DNA of 64,000 nucleotides from Castellaniella defragrans (GTDB taxonomy: Bacteria; Pseudomonadota; Gammaproteobacteria; Burkholderiales; Burkholderiaceae_B), in assembly GCF_014203015.1 (NCBI RefSeq), contig NZ_JACHIB010000012.1, forward strand, positions 78,010-142,009, written 5' to 3'. The notes under the pieces were generated by a model. The model saw only the letters and a program-made list of their open reading frames with translations. It did no database searches and was not told the origin of the DNA. Shown in pieces: positions 35,324 to 44,672 of the stretch. Both the position numbers and the translations under genes were made by a program. The first letter of the stretch is position 1; each line of letters opens with the position of its first letter.

Positions 35324-36457
35324 TCAGATGGACGCCGTCAGCGCCTGCATGGATTCCCGCAGGATGCGGCCATGCTCTTCCTTGTCGCCGCCCTCCATCT
35401 CGATGCGGCACAGGCGCTCGGAGTTGTGGATCACCATCCGGCAGCGCTCCCAGCGCCGCGCATGGAAGGCGTCCAGCGCCGCCTGCAGATCCGCATGCCG
35501 GCCCAGTTCCTCTCCCAGGACGATGCCGCTTTCGATGCCGATGCCGGCGCCCGAGGCCAGGTGCGGCGTGGTGGCCGCCACCGTGTCGCCGATCATGACC
35601 ACGCGCCCCCGGTTCCAGGGCAGCGGCACCAGGAGATTGCCCAGCGGCCGGTAATCGATGGCGGCCTCGGGAGCATGGACGTATTGAATCAGCGACTGGA
35701 CGTCCGGCGCGGTAAAGGGCCGCATCAGACCGGCCACGACATCGGCCCAGGTGGCTTCGTCGATGTGCGTCTTCACCGGCCGTTCCTCGGTGAGGAACAT
35801 GTACATTCGCGTGGGCGATACTGGATTGACGCCGATCTTGACCTTGCGGCCCAGCCACATCCGGGGGCGCGCCAGGTCGGGCAGGCGCGGCAGCACGGCG
35901 CGCCAGACCCCCTGGCCGATATATTCGGGCGGCGCGACCTCGGGGAAGAACAGCTCCCGCAGGCGCGAATGCACGCCGTCCGCGCCCACCAGCAGATCGT
36001 AGCGGCCCCGGGTGCCGTCGGTGAAATCGACGTCCACGCCCTCGGCATCCTGGACGACCTCCTTGAAGGTGGTCCCCAGCCGCACGGAAACGCCGGCCTG
36101 GCGCGTCGCATCCGCCAGAATGCGCGCCAGGTCGGGGCGCATGATGCCGCCTCCTCCGGGCACGTCCGATCCGACCACGGGCGGGGTCGGCAGCCGCCCG
36201 ATGCTCGCGCCTTCCGCCGTGTAGACGTCCACCCCGTCCGACGTGACCCCGTACTCCTTGAACCGCTCGTACACGCCCAAGGTTTCCAGCGCGCGCAAGG
36301 TGGCGCCGTTGATGGTGATGCCCGCACCCAGCGGACACCACTCGGAATCGATTTCCACCAGATCCACGGCGATGCCTGCCCTGCGCATCCGGATGGCCGC
36401 CGCCATCCCGGAAAACCCGCCGCCCACCACCAGCGCTGTATTGACTGCTGCCATCAT
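35324..36457 (-). CDS. Class A FAD-dependent aromatic monooxygenase
   Basis: A 377-residue flavoprotein hydroxylase. VVGGGFSGMAAAIRMRRAG (10-28) is the ADP-binding GxGxxG motif, LLVGADGVHS (155-164) the DG motif, and VVMIGDTVAATTPHLASGAG (286-305) the GD motif with its Pro. This architecture is that of salicylate, 3- and 4-hydroxybenzoate or 6-hydroxynicotinate hydroxylases, which use NAD(P)H and O2 without a reductase partner. The start overlaps the Rieske gene stop (ATGA). It probably hydroxylates the aromatic substrate before cleavage by the VOC dioxygenase. Confidence 0.88.
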   Translation of the reverse strand: MMAAVNTALVVGGGFSGMAAAIRMRRAGIAVDLVEIDSEWCPLGAGITINGATLRALETLGVYERFKEYGVTSDGVDVYTAEGASIGRLPTPPVVGSDVPGGGGIMRPDLARILADATRQAGVSVRLGTTFKEVVQDAEGVDVDFTDGTRGRYDLLVGADGVHSRLRELFFPEVAPPEYIGQGVWRAVLPRLPDLARPRMWLGRKVKIGVNPVSPTRMYMFLTEERPVKTHIDEATWADVVAGLMRPFTAPDVQSLIQYVHAPEAAIDYRPLGNLLVPLPWNRGRVVMIGDTVAATTPHLASGAGIGIESGIVLGEELGRHADLQAALDAFHARRWERCRMVIHNSERLCRIEMEGGDKEEHGRILRESMQALTASI

Positions 36458-36846
36458 TGCTCCTCACTCTTGTCGTAATAAATATGGATCTCGCCCCGTT
36501 CGTCCACCCGCAACGGAACCGGCGTCAGGGATTCGCCGCGGCAGGGACCCTGCACGCACAGGCCGCTGCCCGGAAGGAAACGGGCGCCATGGGCGCTGCA
36601 GACGATCCGCGTGCCATCGCCGCTCATGTAGGCGTCCTTGCGCCAGGCCATGGGGGCGCCGGGGATATGCGGACAGGAATTGCGCCACGCATGGAGCGCC
36701 CCGGCCTGCCGGACGACGAACACCGTATCCCGATCCTCGCCCAGGGGATCGAAGCCGCGCGCCAGCCCTTCGGACACCTCGCCCGCGGGACACAGGCGGA
36801 TCCAGCCCGCCGTCCCGGCCCGCGCTTCGGCCAGCGCACCCATCAT
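36454..36846 (-). CDS. Rieske [2Fe-2S] ferredoxin
   Basis: A 130-residue single-domain Rieske protein. Cluster ligands are Cys58 and His60 (SCPHI) and Cys83 and His86 (CSAHGARF), with the usual GLCVQGPCRGESLTPVP tail. It resembles ferredoxins of the NirD/BphF type. No oxygenase alpha subunit or ferredoxin reductase is encoded in the window, so its partner is unclear. It overlaps both neighbours by ATGA junctions, so it is made together with the VOC dioxygenase and FAD monooxygenase. One role seen in other systems is reactivation or maturation of an oxygen-sensitive iron centre such as an extradiol dioxygenase. Confidence 0.88.
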   Translation of the reverse strand: MMGALAEARAGTAGWIRLCPAGEVSEGLARGFDPLGEDRDTVFVVRQAGALHAWRNSCPHIPGAPMAWRKDAYMSGDGTRIVCSAHGARFLPGSGLCVQGPCRGESLTPVPLRVDERGEIHIYYDKSEEQ

Positions 36847-37796
36847 TGGTAATCACCGTTGGGAGGGCAATCGGGACCCGGCAGCCACTTCTTGCGATAG
36901 CCCAGCAGGAACGCCTGGGAATTGTCCGCGCTGATCGGCCACCGCCGCGGCGTCCAGCCTTCGTCATGCAGGTCCATGTCGGCATCCATCTCCATATGGC
37001 AGGCCAGGGGACTGTTGAAATACCAGAACCAGTTCGAGCCCAGCACGTGCCGCCCCGGCCCCCAGAAGGCCTGGTAGCCCTTTTCGACGAAGCGGCTGCC
37101 GTTCTGGAGGACTTCGGTCGGGCCGCCGAAATGAAAGGTGAAATGCTCGACCCCCTGCATGTGGGCCGGCGCCTGGATCAGGAAATGCGTATGGTGATCC
37201 TGCGTGCCGGCCGGCTGGATGAACGGCCCCATGCCTTCAAAGGCGTCGGTGACGCGGAACCCCAGCCGTTCGGTATAGAAGGCCGTCGCCCTGGCGCAAT
37301 CCGGCACGAAATAGACGATGTGCGACAGCGTCCGGGCGATGATCCGCGGCGCCTGGAGATCCACTCCCAGGGTATTGGGGCCGCGCTGCGCAGGTGCGCC
37401 GGGGGCGTTCACCCGCTCGGGCGCCTGGCCGTGCGCACGCCGCACCGTCACCCGGAAGCCCAGCACGAAACCCATGTCGTCGACCGACTCCAGCGAACCA
37501 TCGTCCAGCCGGCGGACTTCCCGGTCCTTGCCCAGTTCCTGCGCGATCTGCTCCAGCGTCGCGGCATCCGCCACGCCCAGGATCGTCTTGCGCAGCATGC
37601 AGCCCGTCTCCAGCGGCGCCGGCAGCGCCGGATCCTCCGACCGGGCGATCCTGACGGCCGTGCCATCCAGAGCCTCGAAACGCCCGCCCGCGGCCGAGAC
37701 GCCGACCGGCAGCAAACCGTAGTCCTCCAGGTAACGGGCGCATCCAGACACGTCCTCTACGCCGAAGACCACCTCATCCAAACCAATGATGTTCAT
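36843..37796 (-). CDS. Two-domain VOC (extradiol-type) dioxygenase
   Basis: A 317-residue vicinal-oxygen-chelate protein with an N-terminal degenerate module (about 1-120) and a C-terminal catalytic module. The 2-His-1-carboxylate iron site can be read as His159 (LSHIVYFV), His218 or 222 (EHFTFHFGG) and Glu269 (CHMEMDAD), matching type I extradiol dioxygenases of the catechol 2,3-dioxygenase family. Start ATG 37796 has AGGAGG upstream; the longer frame does not add conserved sequence. It is the likely ring-cleaving enzyme of the cluster. The C-terminal ~40 residues (KKWLPGPDC) are distinctive and not familiar to me. Confidence 0.82.
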   Translation of the reverse strand: MNIIGLDEVVFGVEDVSGCARYLEDYGLLPVGVSAAGGRFEALDGTAVRIARSEDPALPAPLETGCMLRKTILGVADAATLEQIAQELGKDREVRRLDDGSLESVDDMGFVLGFRVTVRRAHGQAPERVNAPGAPAQRGPNTLGVDLQAPRIIARTLSHIVYFVPDCARATAFYTERLGFRVTDAFEGMGPFIQPAGTQDHHTHFLIQAPAHMQGVEHFTFHFGGPTEVLQNGSRFVEKGYQAFWGPGRHVLGSNWFWYFNSPLACHMEMDADMDLHDEGWTPRRWPISADNSQAFLLGYRKKWLPGPDCPPNGDYQ

Positions 37797-37839
37797 GAAC
37801 CACCTCCTGATGAATTGAAAACCGTCCTGAATGCCGGAA

Positions 37840-39000
37840 TCACACGGCAACTCGGCCCCCCAGGGCCTCTGCCACCCAATCGGCGATATAGGCGCCCGCA
37901 TTGGCGCTGTTGTCGAAGCTGCTGTGCTGCACCCCGCCCTCCCGATCCGTGAAGATCTTCAGCTCGCGGCGCGGGCTGTTCACCAATTGATCATAGGTGC
38001 GCTGCGCCCACTTGAGCGGGATCTGCGAGTCCTTCTCCCCATGGGTGACCAGGAACGGCACGCGGATGCGGTCCAGGATCCCGTCCAGGTGGACGTGCTC
38101 GGCGATCTCCATGAACTCCTCGAGGGTCCCGCCGCCCCAGACCCAGCGCACGTGGTCCCAATAATGCGGCACGGGGAAGTCGCCCTCCCTGGCCAGGCGC
38201 TTCTTCTGCACATCGCGCCAATCGTGATTCGCGCCCCAGACCACTCCCATGGCGAAACGCGGCTCGAAGGCCACCGCGCGCGGGCAGTAATATCCGCCCA
38301 GCGACACCCCCTCCAGGCCGATGCGCCGGGGATCGACATCCGGACGGGTTTCCAGCCAGTCCACCACCTTGCTCGCCCAGCGCTCGCTGTCGTGCACCGC
38401 CTTCATGTTCCACAGGCGCAGCGCCTCGCCCGTGCCGGGCTGGTCGATCACCAGCGAAGCCACGCCGCGCTGCGCCAGCCAGCGCGGCAGCCCCACAAAA
38501 TATTTCATTTCCTTCGTGGAATCCAGGCCGTTGACCTGCACCAGAATCGGCTGGCGCCCATGGACGCCCTCGGCCCGCACGTAAAGACCGGCGATGTGGC
38601 CATCGCCATAAGGAATCTCGACTCGCTCGCAATTGGCGCCGGACAGCCGGATGCCGCGCCGGAACGCCTGCTGCGTGCGCTCGTACAGGCCAGGGCGTTC
38701 GGGATCGCCGTGCCCCAGCATGCGCTCGGCCGTCAGGTAGTAGATCGAGGCGCGCTGCAGCTTGTCGCCCGCGGAGATCGATCGGCCCCGCGCCTCGTCT
38801 TCGGCCGCCAGTTCGGCCAGCCTGTCGCCCATGCCGACCCAGCTCTGGCGGAAGGCCGCGGTTCCCTGGGCGTCGGGCTGCTGTGAAGCCTGCATCAATG
38901 GGCCGCACATGGCCTCGATCTCGCCCATGCGGGCACCCATCTCGATGGCCAGGTTGATCGAAAGATTCCAGACGTAATTGGTCGGAAAATACTTGAACAC
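37840..39000 (-). CDS. Alpha/beta hydrolase with N-terminal helical domain (DHPON hydrolase-like)
   Basis: A 386-residue hydrolase: a ~120-residue helical N-terminal domain followed by an alpha/beta-hydrolase core. The triad is Ser233 (GVSLGG), Asp324 (HGEKDSQIP) and His359 (GVQHSSFD). Size and domain layout match 2,6-dihydroxypseudooxynicotine hydrolase and related C-C bond hydrolases (DUF1100/FrsA-like). The start is GTG 39000 with CAGGAG 6 bases upstream. It lies between the MFS gene and the VOC dioxygenase, fitting a role in cutting a side-chain C-C or ester bond before or after ring cleavage. Confidence 0.85.
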   Translation of the reverse strand: MFKYFPTNYVWNLSINLAIEMGARMGEIEAMCGPLMQASQQPDAQGTAAFRQSWVGMGDRLAELAAEDEARGRSISAGDKLQRASIYYLTAERMLGHGDPERPGLYERTQQAFRRGIRLSGANCERVEIPYGDGHIAGLYVRAEGVHGRQPILVQVNGLDSTKEMKYFVGLPRWLAQRGVASLVIDQPGTGEALRLWNMKAVHDSERWASKVVDWLETRPDVDPRRIGLEGVSLGGYYCPRAVAFEPRFAMGVVWGANHDWRDVQKKRLAREGDFPVPHYWDHVRWVWGGGTLEEFMEIAEHVHLDGILDRIRVPFLVTHGEKDSQIPLKWAQRTYDQLVNSPRRELKIFTDREGGVQHSSFDNSANAGAYIADWVAEALGGRVAV

Positions 39001-39039
39001 ATCACACTCCTGTTGGGCGGCAATGAAAGCGGGCCGGGA

Positions 39040-40269
39040 TCACCGGCGCCGCGCACCGCCGCCGATCGAAAATTCATGAGCCGCCTTCCTGGCTGCCAGC
39101 GCCACCACCAGCAGGATCAGCGCTGCCGGCAGGACCGCCAGGCCGATCCAGGCCAGCGCGGCCCCGACCCCTCCCACCGCCTTCGACAGCCCCACCACGA
39201 GCAGCGGGGTGAGGAATTGCCCGCCGAAGAAGGCGGCCATCCAGGCTCCCGTGCCGAAGGCCCGCTTGCGGCCCGGCAGCCCCTCCATGTTCCAGCACAG
39301 CAGGGTCGGCAGCATGAGTCCCGCACCGAATCCGGTCACCAGCACGCCGGCGAGCACGCCGCGATCCGTGGCCGCCGAGCCGACGATCAGAAAGCCCACC
39401 GCGGGCACGCCGAAGCTGAGCGCCAGGCGCAGCAAGGTGGTCGTCCCCATCCGCAGCAGGACGCGGAAGGCCAGGGATCCGAGCACGACCGCCAGCTGCC
39501 CCGCGGCCGCCACGCCGCCGATCACGGCGGGCGAGCGCACGCCCACGGCCTCCATGAGGTAGCCGATGTGGACCTGGATGGCCATGAACAGCACGGCGCC
39601 CAGCACGGTCACGAGGCAGATCAGACACTGGCGGGAGGCGCTGAACTCGTCCTCGCTCTCGCCAGCGCCCCCATCCTGCGCAGGCACCCTGCGGACCGGC
39701 TCCCACAGCATCAGGGACACGGCGAGCATCAGCGCCAGGCTGCCGGCATAGACGGCGAAGGGCGTGCGCCAGCCGTACTCCCCCAGGACCCCGCCCAGAC
39801 CCAGGAACAACACCGCCGAAATCGAGGAAAAGGTGGTGTTCAGCGCCAGATACCGGTCGCGCTGCAGGCCGCTGTAGTAATCGCCGATCAGGGCGGTGCA
39901 GCAGATGGCGATCAAGGCCTCGGCCAATCCGACGCCCAGCCGCGACGCCAGGATCAGGTCCAGCGAATCCAGCCACACCGGTGCCGTGCCGAACAGAGCG
40001 TACAGCGCCATCCCCAGCACCAGCAGGGCCTTGCGCCCGACGCGATCGGCGGCGGCGCCGATGAACAGGGACAGCACGGCGACCACCAGGGCGGGCAGCG
40101 TCAGCGTCACCGGCACCAGATAGTCGGCCCCCGGCACGGCGGCGAAATGAGACTGCATCAGCGGCAGGTTGGGCGCGATCAGCACCGAAGCCATCACCGC
40201 CATGCAGCCGCACAGCAGCAGCAGATAGGCATGGCGGGGCCGGGCAGCCGGAACCACGGTCTCTTTCAT
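39040..40269 (-). CDS. MFS transporter
   Basis: A 409-residue inner-membrane protein with about twelve hydrophobic segments. IGAAADRVGRKALLVLG (about 70-86) is the MFS loop 2-3 signature (GxxxDRxGRR/K). A charged central loop around residues 195-215 (AQDGGAGESEDEF) separates the two six-helix halves. AAGGAG precedes ATG 40269. It probably moves the substrate or an intermediate across the inner membrane, alongside the separate RND permease of the same cluster. Direction cannot be told from sequence. Confidence 0.88.
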   Translation of the reverse strand: MKETVVPAARPRHAYLLLLCGCMAVMASVLIAPNLPLMQSHFAAVPGADYLVPVTLTLPALVVAVLSLFIGAAADRVGRKALLVLGMALYALFGTAPVWLDSLDLILASRLGVGLAEALIAICCTALIGDYYSGLQRDRYLALNTTFSSISAVLFLGLGGVLGEYGWRTPFAVYAGSLALMLAVSLMLWEPVRRVPAQDGGAGESEDEFSASRQCLICLVTVLGAVLFMAIQVHIGYLMEAVGVRSPAVIGGVAAAGQLAVVLGSLAFRVLLRMGTTTLLRLALSFGVPAVGFLIVGSAATDRGVLAGVLVTGFGAGLMLPTLLCWNMEGLPGRKRAFGTGAWMAAFFGGQFLTPLLVVGLSKAVGGVGAALAWIGLAVLPAALILLVVALAARKAAHEFSIGGGARRR

Positions 40270-40337
40270 TCGATCTCTCCTTGGAGAATCCGGATCGGCA
40301 CGGACCGGGACGCCGCCCGGTCCATGCGCGCCCGGCG

Positions 40338-41699
40338 TCAGCGGATGCCTTCCCCGGCCATTGCCTCGGGCGTGAAGGCCGTATCGGGGTAGCGGCCCAC
40401 CACCTTGTATTGCTCCTTGGATTCATTCATGGCGCCGTCGTAATACCAGGCACCGGACAGGAGATCGTAGAAACCGGAATTCTGCGGCGACGCGGTGGCC
40501 GGGAGGTCCGGCATGACGATGGGGTTGGCGAAGCCCGTCTGCCAGAGATTTCCCTTGGCGTCCCAGTGATCGGCCAGGACGGCGGTCCAGGTATCCTCAT
40601 CCAGGTAGTAGCGGCGCTTAGAGGCCAGGTGCCGCTTGCCCTCCGCGACCGTCGCCTCGATCACCCAGACGCGATGCAGCTCGTAGCGCATGTCCTCGGG
40701 ATTGATGTGATGCGGCATCAGCACGTCCGCCAGCGGCCGCTGCAGGACCCGGTTGGCGTTGTAGGGGACGTACATCTCCTGCTTGCCCACGAGCTTCCAG
40801 TCGAAGCGGTCCAGCCGGCCGGTGAACACATCGACCTGATCGAAGGACATGATGCCGGCGCTGGCGGGGGTCGGGGTGTCGCAGCAGGCGTTGGGCAGCT
40901 TCTTGACCCGGCGCTGGCCGGTCAGGTACACCCAGGTCTGGGTCTCGTCCGCATCGAAGGCCTCGCGCCCCACGATCGCCTCCCCGGCGCGGATCGGCGG
41001 GCCGTAATTCAACAGGCGGATCATCCAGAAGACCTTGCCCATCGTTTCAGGCGAGCCTTTCTGGAAGTAATAGGGCATCTGGAAATCGCCCGAGGCCATG
41101 ACCGAGTTCACCCGATCGCCGCTGGCCGTGCCCTGGATGCCGTGCACGTCCACGTGCCAAGCCGAGCCGCGCCAGCGCAGCAGATGATTCCACATGGCTT
41201 CCGCCCCCGTCTTGGGAATCGGGAAGGGGATGCCCCCGTAAGCCCCCTCGGGGACGTCGTTCACCAGCGTCGCGCGGGTGGCGTTCTGGAACGTGTTGTC
41301 GTAGACCCATTGTGGCGCGGCGGCGGTGCGATGGGTCGGGTAGACATTCACCCGGAAGGTGTCGGGATACTTCTTCAGCATCGCCTGCAGGCCGTCCGAC
41401 AGCTTGTCGGCGTGCTGCGCCATATTGCCGGCATCGATGACGAGCACCGGCTTTTCGTCGGCAAACGGGTCGGGCCGCCGGCCGCCGTTCACGAACCCCG
41501 GAATCGGGGTGGTATGGCCGCCCGTCCAGGCGGGGATCGCGCCGTCCGCACTGCCTGCCTTCTCTCCACCCAGAGGGGTCAGGTCGGTCTTCAGGCGGGC
41601 AGCCTCTTCGGCGGTGACGGCGGCCCGGACCTGCATGGCCGCCGTCAGGCAGGTCACGCCCAGCAGGGCCGGCGCCAGAATCTTGTACAGGGATTTCAT
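40338..41699 (-). CDS. DUF1329 periplasmic/outer-membrane-associated protein
   Basis: A 453-residue secreted protein with a signal peptide (first ~26 residues, ending VRA) followed by the DUF1329 hallmark: AARLKTDLTPLGGEKAGSADG and IPAWTGG (about 33-62). The family is uncharacterised biochemically; its fold has been suggested to resemble the LolA/LolB lipoprotein carriers (from memory), which would suit carrying a hydrophobic molecule through the periplasm. It is encoded 24 bases after its constant partner DUF1302, and part of the four-gene envelope set (DUF1302, DUF1329, YCF48, RND) in this cluster. Confidence 0.88.
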   Translation of the reverse strand: MKSLYKILAPALLGVTCLTAAMQVRAAVTAEEAARLKTDLTPLGGEKAGSADGAIPAWTGGHTTPIPGFVNGGRRPDPFADEKPVLVIDAGNMAQHADKLSDGLQAMLKKYPDTFRVNVYPTHRTAAAPQWVYDNTFQNATRATLVNDVPEGAYGGIPFPIPKTGAEAMWNHLLRWRGSAWHVDVHGIQGTASGDRVNSVMASGDFQMPYYFQKGSPETMGKVFWMIRLLNYGPPIRAGEAIVGREAFDADETQTWVYLTGQRRVKKLPNACCDTPTPASAGIMSFDQVDVFTGRLDRFDWKLVGKQEMYVPYNANRVLQRPLADVLMPHHINPEDMRYELHRVWVIEATVAEGKRHLASKRRYYLDEDTWTAVLADHWDAKGNLWQTGFANPIVMPDLPATASPQNSGFYDLLSGAWYYDGAMNESKEQYKVVGRYPDTAFTPEAMAGEGIR

Positions 41700-41723
41700 C
41701 GCTGTCTCATCCAGTCTTGGAGG

Positions 41724-43427
41724 TTAGAAAGTGCGCTGCAGCGTGAACGAGACGAAGTCCCGGTCCGCCAGGTGCTGCTTGTAGGAGCCATGCGGGTTTC
41801 CATCCGATCCGTATTCCAGGAACGTGCCCACGGGGCCGAAATAGTGGGTGTAATTCAGGCCGAAGCGCCACGCATCCAGGTAGCTGCCGGACACCCCCAC
41901 GCTCACGTCGCCCACGCGCTTGCCGTAGAAGGACCCTACGGCCATGGAATTGCCCTGCAGGCCATAGCCGACGCTGATCGGCACGGACAGGTCCACTCCC
42001 GGAAACACCTGGCGGTATTTGGGCGTGTAGGTCACACGCAGATTGGAGGCGTCCCGGGTTGCATTCGGATTCACGGCATCCTCGTTGCTGGTGATCCGGG
42101 TCACGCGGTTCCAGGCGATCTCGGCCATGAGATCGGCCTCGCGCGCCAGGAAGTTCGGCCCCAGGCTGACCATGGCGGACAGGTTCAGGTGCAGAGTGTT
42201 GCCCACGGCATACAGCGCCCGATCCTGGTTGTCCGCCAGGCCGGTCACGTCCAGCCGGGCATCGCTGCTGAGCGGTGCGTTGTGGCGCAGCGAAAGCTCG
42301 CCGGCCAGGTTCACATTGCCCACCGAGGCCGTGGCGCTGATCCCGTAGGCGCTCACGTCTTCGGGATAGACCATCACATACGAGCCCACGCGGCCGGTCG
42401 CGAAATTCGGCATGCCGGCAGCCGGACGCAGGTAGAGCTGCGGAGTCTTGTCGTGATATCGCACGGCATACAGGCCGTAATCCACTTCGCCGATGCGGAA
42501 CTTCAGCTGCAGGCCGCCCTGGCCGGAATTCCGTGCTTCCACGTCGTCGCCGCGGAAGAACGCGGGGGCGTTGGCGAAAGGCCCGCCCGCGTGGCCCACG
42601 AGCATCCGCTCGCCGCCATCGCCGAAGAAATCGACCCCCGAGAAATAGCTGCCGGCAGCGGGCAGGCGGCTTTTCTCCCACTCGAACTGGTAGTACGCCC
42701 CCAGCGCCACGCTGGGCGTGAGCTGCAGTTGCGCGGACACCTGATTCACCGGGCGCATCAGTTCCTTGAACTGCGTGCCGGGCACGGATTGCGCCTTGAT
42801 GACGTCGATGGGCGCCTGGGCGTTGGCAATGCCATTGGCGCCGAAGAACAGGGTTTCGCCCCACACCAGCGAATGGCGTCCCAGGCGCATGGTCAGCGGC
42901 CTGTCGCCCAGATCGGCACGGCCGAACACGAAAGCGTCCAGTAGCTCGACGTTGCGGCCATGGGCCCGGCGAGTCTCGGCCGTGTAGCGGTCGTAGGAAC
43001 CGGACCAGATATTGGACGTGCCGGGCGCATCGTTCTGGTTGCGCCCCATATATTCGGTGTCATACCAGGCCGCCCCGCTGACGCGAAAGCCGTAATGCCG
43101 TTTGTAGACGAAATCCAGTTCGCTCAGCAGATCCAGGCGATTGGAAATCAGTCCCGGCTTGCGGAAATTCCGGTCTCCGTCGTCCGTATTGGGCCAGTCG
43201 GGCCCCGGCTCGGCAAGCAGCCGGGCATCCGCCCCCTCGACCCGCCACGCGGCGGAATACTTGACCGTGGTATCCCAGAGCACCCGCACGTCGGGATTGT
43301 CCAGATCCAGTTGAAACGCCTGCGCGGACGGGGCGCCCAGGGCCGCCAGCAGCAGGCCGGCAGCCCCGATCCGCAGCGGTCCGGCCAGGCCCGCATTTCG
43401 CGCTCGCATGCTTCCTCCGATGGTCAT
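41724..43427 (-). CDS. DUF1302 outer-membrane beta-barrel protein
   Basis: A 567-residue secreted protein with a signal peptide (cleavage near AQAF, about residue 37) and alternating-residue, aromatic-rich segments typical of an outer-membrane barrel; the last residue is Phe (TLQRTF), the usual C-terminal barrel-assembly signal. The early FQLDLDNPDVRVLWDTTVKYS is characteristic of DUF1302. Start ATG 43427 follows GAGGAG. Its function is unproven; a channel or receptor for hydrophobic substrates is the usual inference from its co-occurrence with DUF1329 and RND genes. Confidence 0.88.
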   Translation of the reverse strand: MTIGGSMRARNAGLAGPLRIGAAGLLLAALGAPSAQAFQLDLDNPDVRVLWDTTVKYSAAWRVEGADARLLAEPGPDWPNTDDGDRNFRKPGLISNRLDLLSELDFVYKRHYGFRVSGAAWYDTEYMGRNQNDAPGTSNIWSGSYDRYTAETRRAHGRNVELLDAFVFGRADLGDRPLTMRLGRHSLVWGETLFFGANGIANAQAPIDVIKAQSVPGTQFKELMRPVNQVSAQLQLTPSVALGAYYQFEWEKSRLPAAGSYFSGVDFFGDGGERMLVGHAGGPFANAPAFFRGDDVEARNSGQGGLQLKFRIGEVDYGLYAVRYHDKTPQLYLRPAAGMPNFATGRVGSYVMVYPEDVSAYGISATASVGNVNLAGELSLRHNAPLSSDARLDVTGLADNQDRALYAVGNTLHLNLSAMVSLGPNFLAREADLMAEIAWNRVTRITSNEDAVNPNATRDASNLRVTYTPKYRQVFPGVDLSVPISVGYGLQGNSMAVGSFYGKRVGDVSVGVSGSYLDAWRFGLNYTHYFGPVGTFLEYGSDGNPHGSYKQHLADRDFVSFTLQRTF

Positions 43428-43443
43428 CGTGTCTCCTCGTTCG

Positions 43444-44586
43444 TCATTTATAGGTAGGTGTGCCGGCCGGCTCTTCACAGGCCGATGTGCGGGGCGCGGC
43501 CGGCGCCAGCCCCAGCAGCCGGGCCGCGTTGCCGCCCAGGATTCCGGCCCTCTGCGCCTCGCTCAGGCCGGGGATGGCCGAGATAAGGTCATGGACGCCG
43601 TAATCGCCCATGTCGAAGGGGTAATCGGTGCCCACGACGACCTGGCCGGCACCCACGCGATCGATCAGATGGCGCAGGGCCTGAGCGTCGTAGAGCAGGC
43701 TGTCGAACCAGATCTGGCGCAGATAGTCGCTCGGCTTGCGCGCCATGGCCGCAGCTTCGGGCCGCACCCGGCTGCCATGGTCCGAGCGCCCGGGATACAG
43801 CGGCAGATAGCCCCCGCCATGCGCCGCCAGGATGCGCAGCTTGGGATGACGGTCCAGCACACCGCCGAAAATCAGGTGCGACAGGGCGATGGTGGTTTCC
43901 AGGGGCTGCCCGATGATGTTGGACAGATAGCTCTGATGCAGGCGGCTGCCCAGCCCGGTGCCGAAGGGATGGATGAACACCACGCACTCCAGCGCCGCGG
44001 CGCGCGCCCAGAAAGGTTCCAGGACGGGATCGTTCAGCTCCCGCCGGCCGACGTGCGTGGAAATCTCGACGCCGCGCAGGCCCAGGCGCAAGACGGCGTC
44101 CTCCAGCTGCGCGATGGCGAGTTCCGGATGCTGCAGGGCCACCATCCCCAGTCCCAGGAAGCGCGGGGAACACCGGGCGCAGCATGCGGCGATGGCCTCG
44201 TTCTGCACGCCGACGATGGTCTCGGCCAGATCCGGCTCGGCCCAGTAGCAATACTGCGTCGGCGATGGACTCAGAACCTGGATGTCCACGCCCATGGCAT
44301 CCATTTCGCTCAGGCGCAAATCGACGCTCACCAGCCGGGGCGCGGCATGCGGCAGCATGTGGAGGCGGTTGTGGTTCCTGGAGGCCTCTCCCATGGATTC
44401 CGCCAGCATGCGGATCTCGGCCTGGCGGGCAGGCTGGGCCGCCACGAGCGCGTCGACCTCCGGCACCAGGACGTGGCAATGCAGATCGACGGTGTACGCA
44501 TGCGGCCCGACCGGATGCCGCGACAGGCTGGCCAGGCACTGCGGCGGGCAATCTCGGCCGCAAGTATGCAAGCGGATATCTGACAC
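43444..44586 (-). CDS. ACMSD-like amidohydrolase/decarboxylase
   Basis: A 380-residue Amidohydrolase_2-family TIM-barrel protein. Metal ligands: His36 and His38 (DLHCH), His206 (FIHPFG), Asp321 (GTDYPFDMG); AAHGGGYLPLYPGR (254-267) is the segment typical of 2-amino-3-carboxymuconate semialdehyde decarboxylase and gamma-resorcylate decarboxylase. It is expected to remove CO2 non-oxidatively from an aromatic acid or ring-cleavage product. I choose GTG 44586 as start because GAGGAG lies 8 bases upstream; an ATG 19 codons further up has no ribosome site. It is the first gene of the cluster, facing the LysR gene. Confidence 0.85.
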   Translation of the reverse strand: MSDIRLHTCGRDCPPQCLASLSRHPVGPHAYTVDLHCHVLVPEVDALVAAQPARQAEIRMLAESMGEASRNHNRLHMLPHAAPRLVSVDLRLSEMDAMGVDIQVLSPSPTQYCYWAEPDLAETIVGVQNEAIAACCARCSPRFLGLGMVALQHPELAIAQLEDAVLRLGLRGVEISTHVGRRELNDPVLEPFWARAAALECVVFIHPFGTGLGSRLHQSYLSNIIGQPLETTIALSHLIFGGVLDRHPKLRILAAHGGGYLPLYPGRSDHGSRVRPEAAAMARKPSDYLRQIWFDSLLYDAQALRHLIDRVGAGQVVVGTDYPFDMGDYGVHDLISAIPGLSEAQRAGILGGNAARLLGLAPAAPRTSACEEPAGTPTYK

Positions 44587-44672
44587 TGCGTGGTCTCCTC
44601 TGACCGCATTTCCGGGCGTCTTCTGAATGCGCCCTGCAAACAAGTGTCAGAAAGAGTAAATTCTTTCGATCA

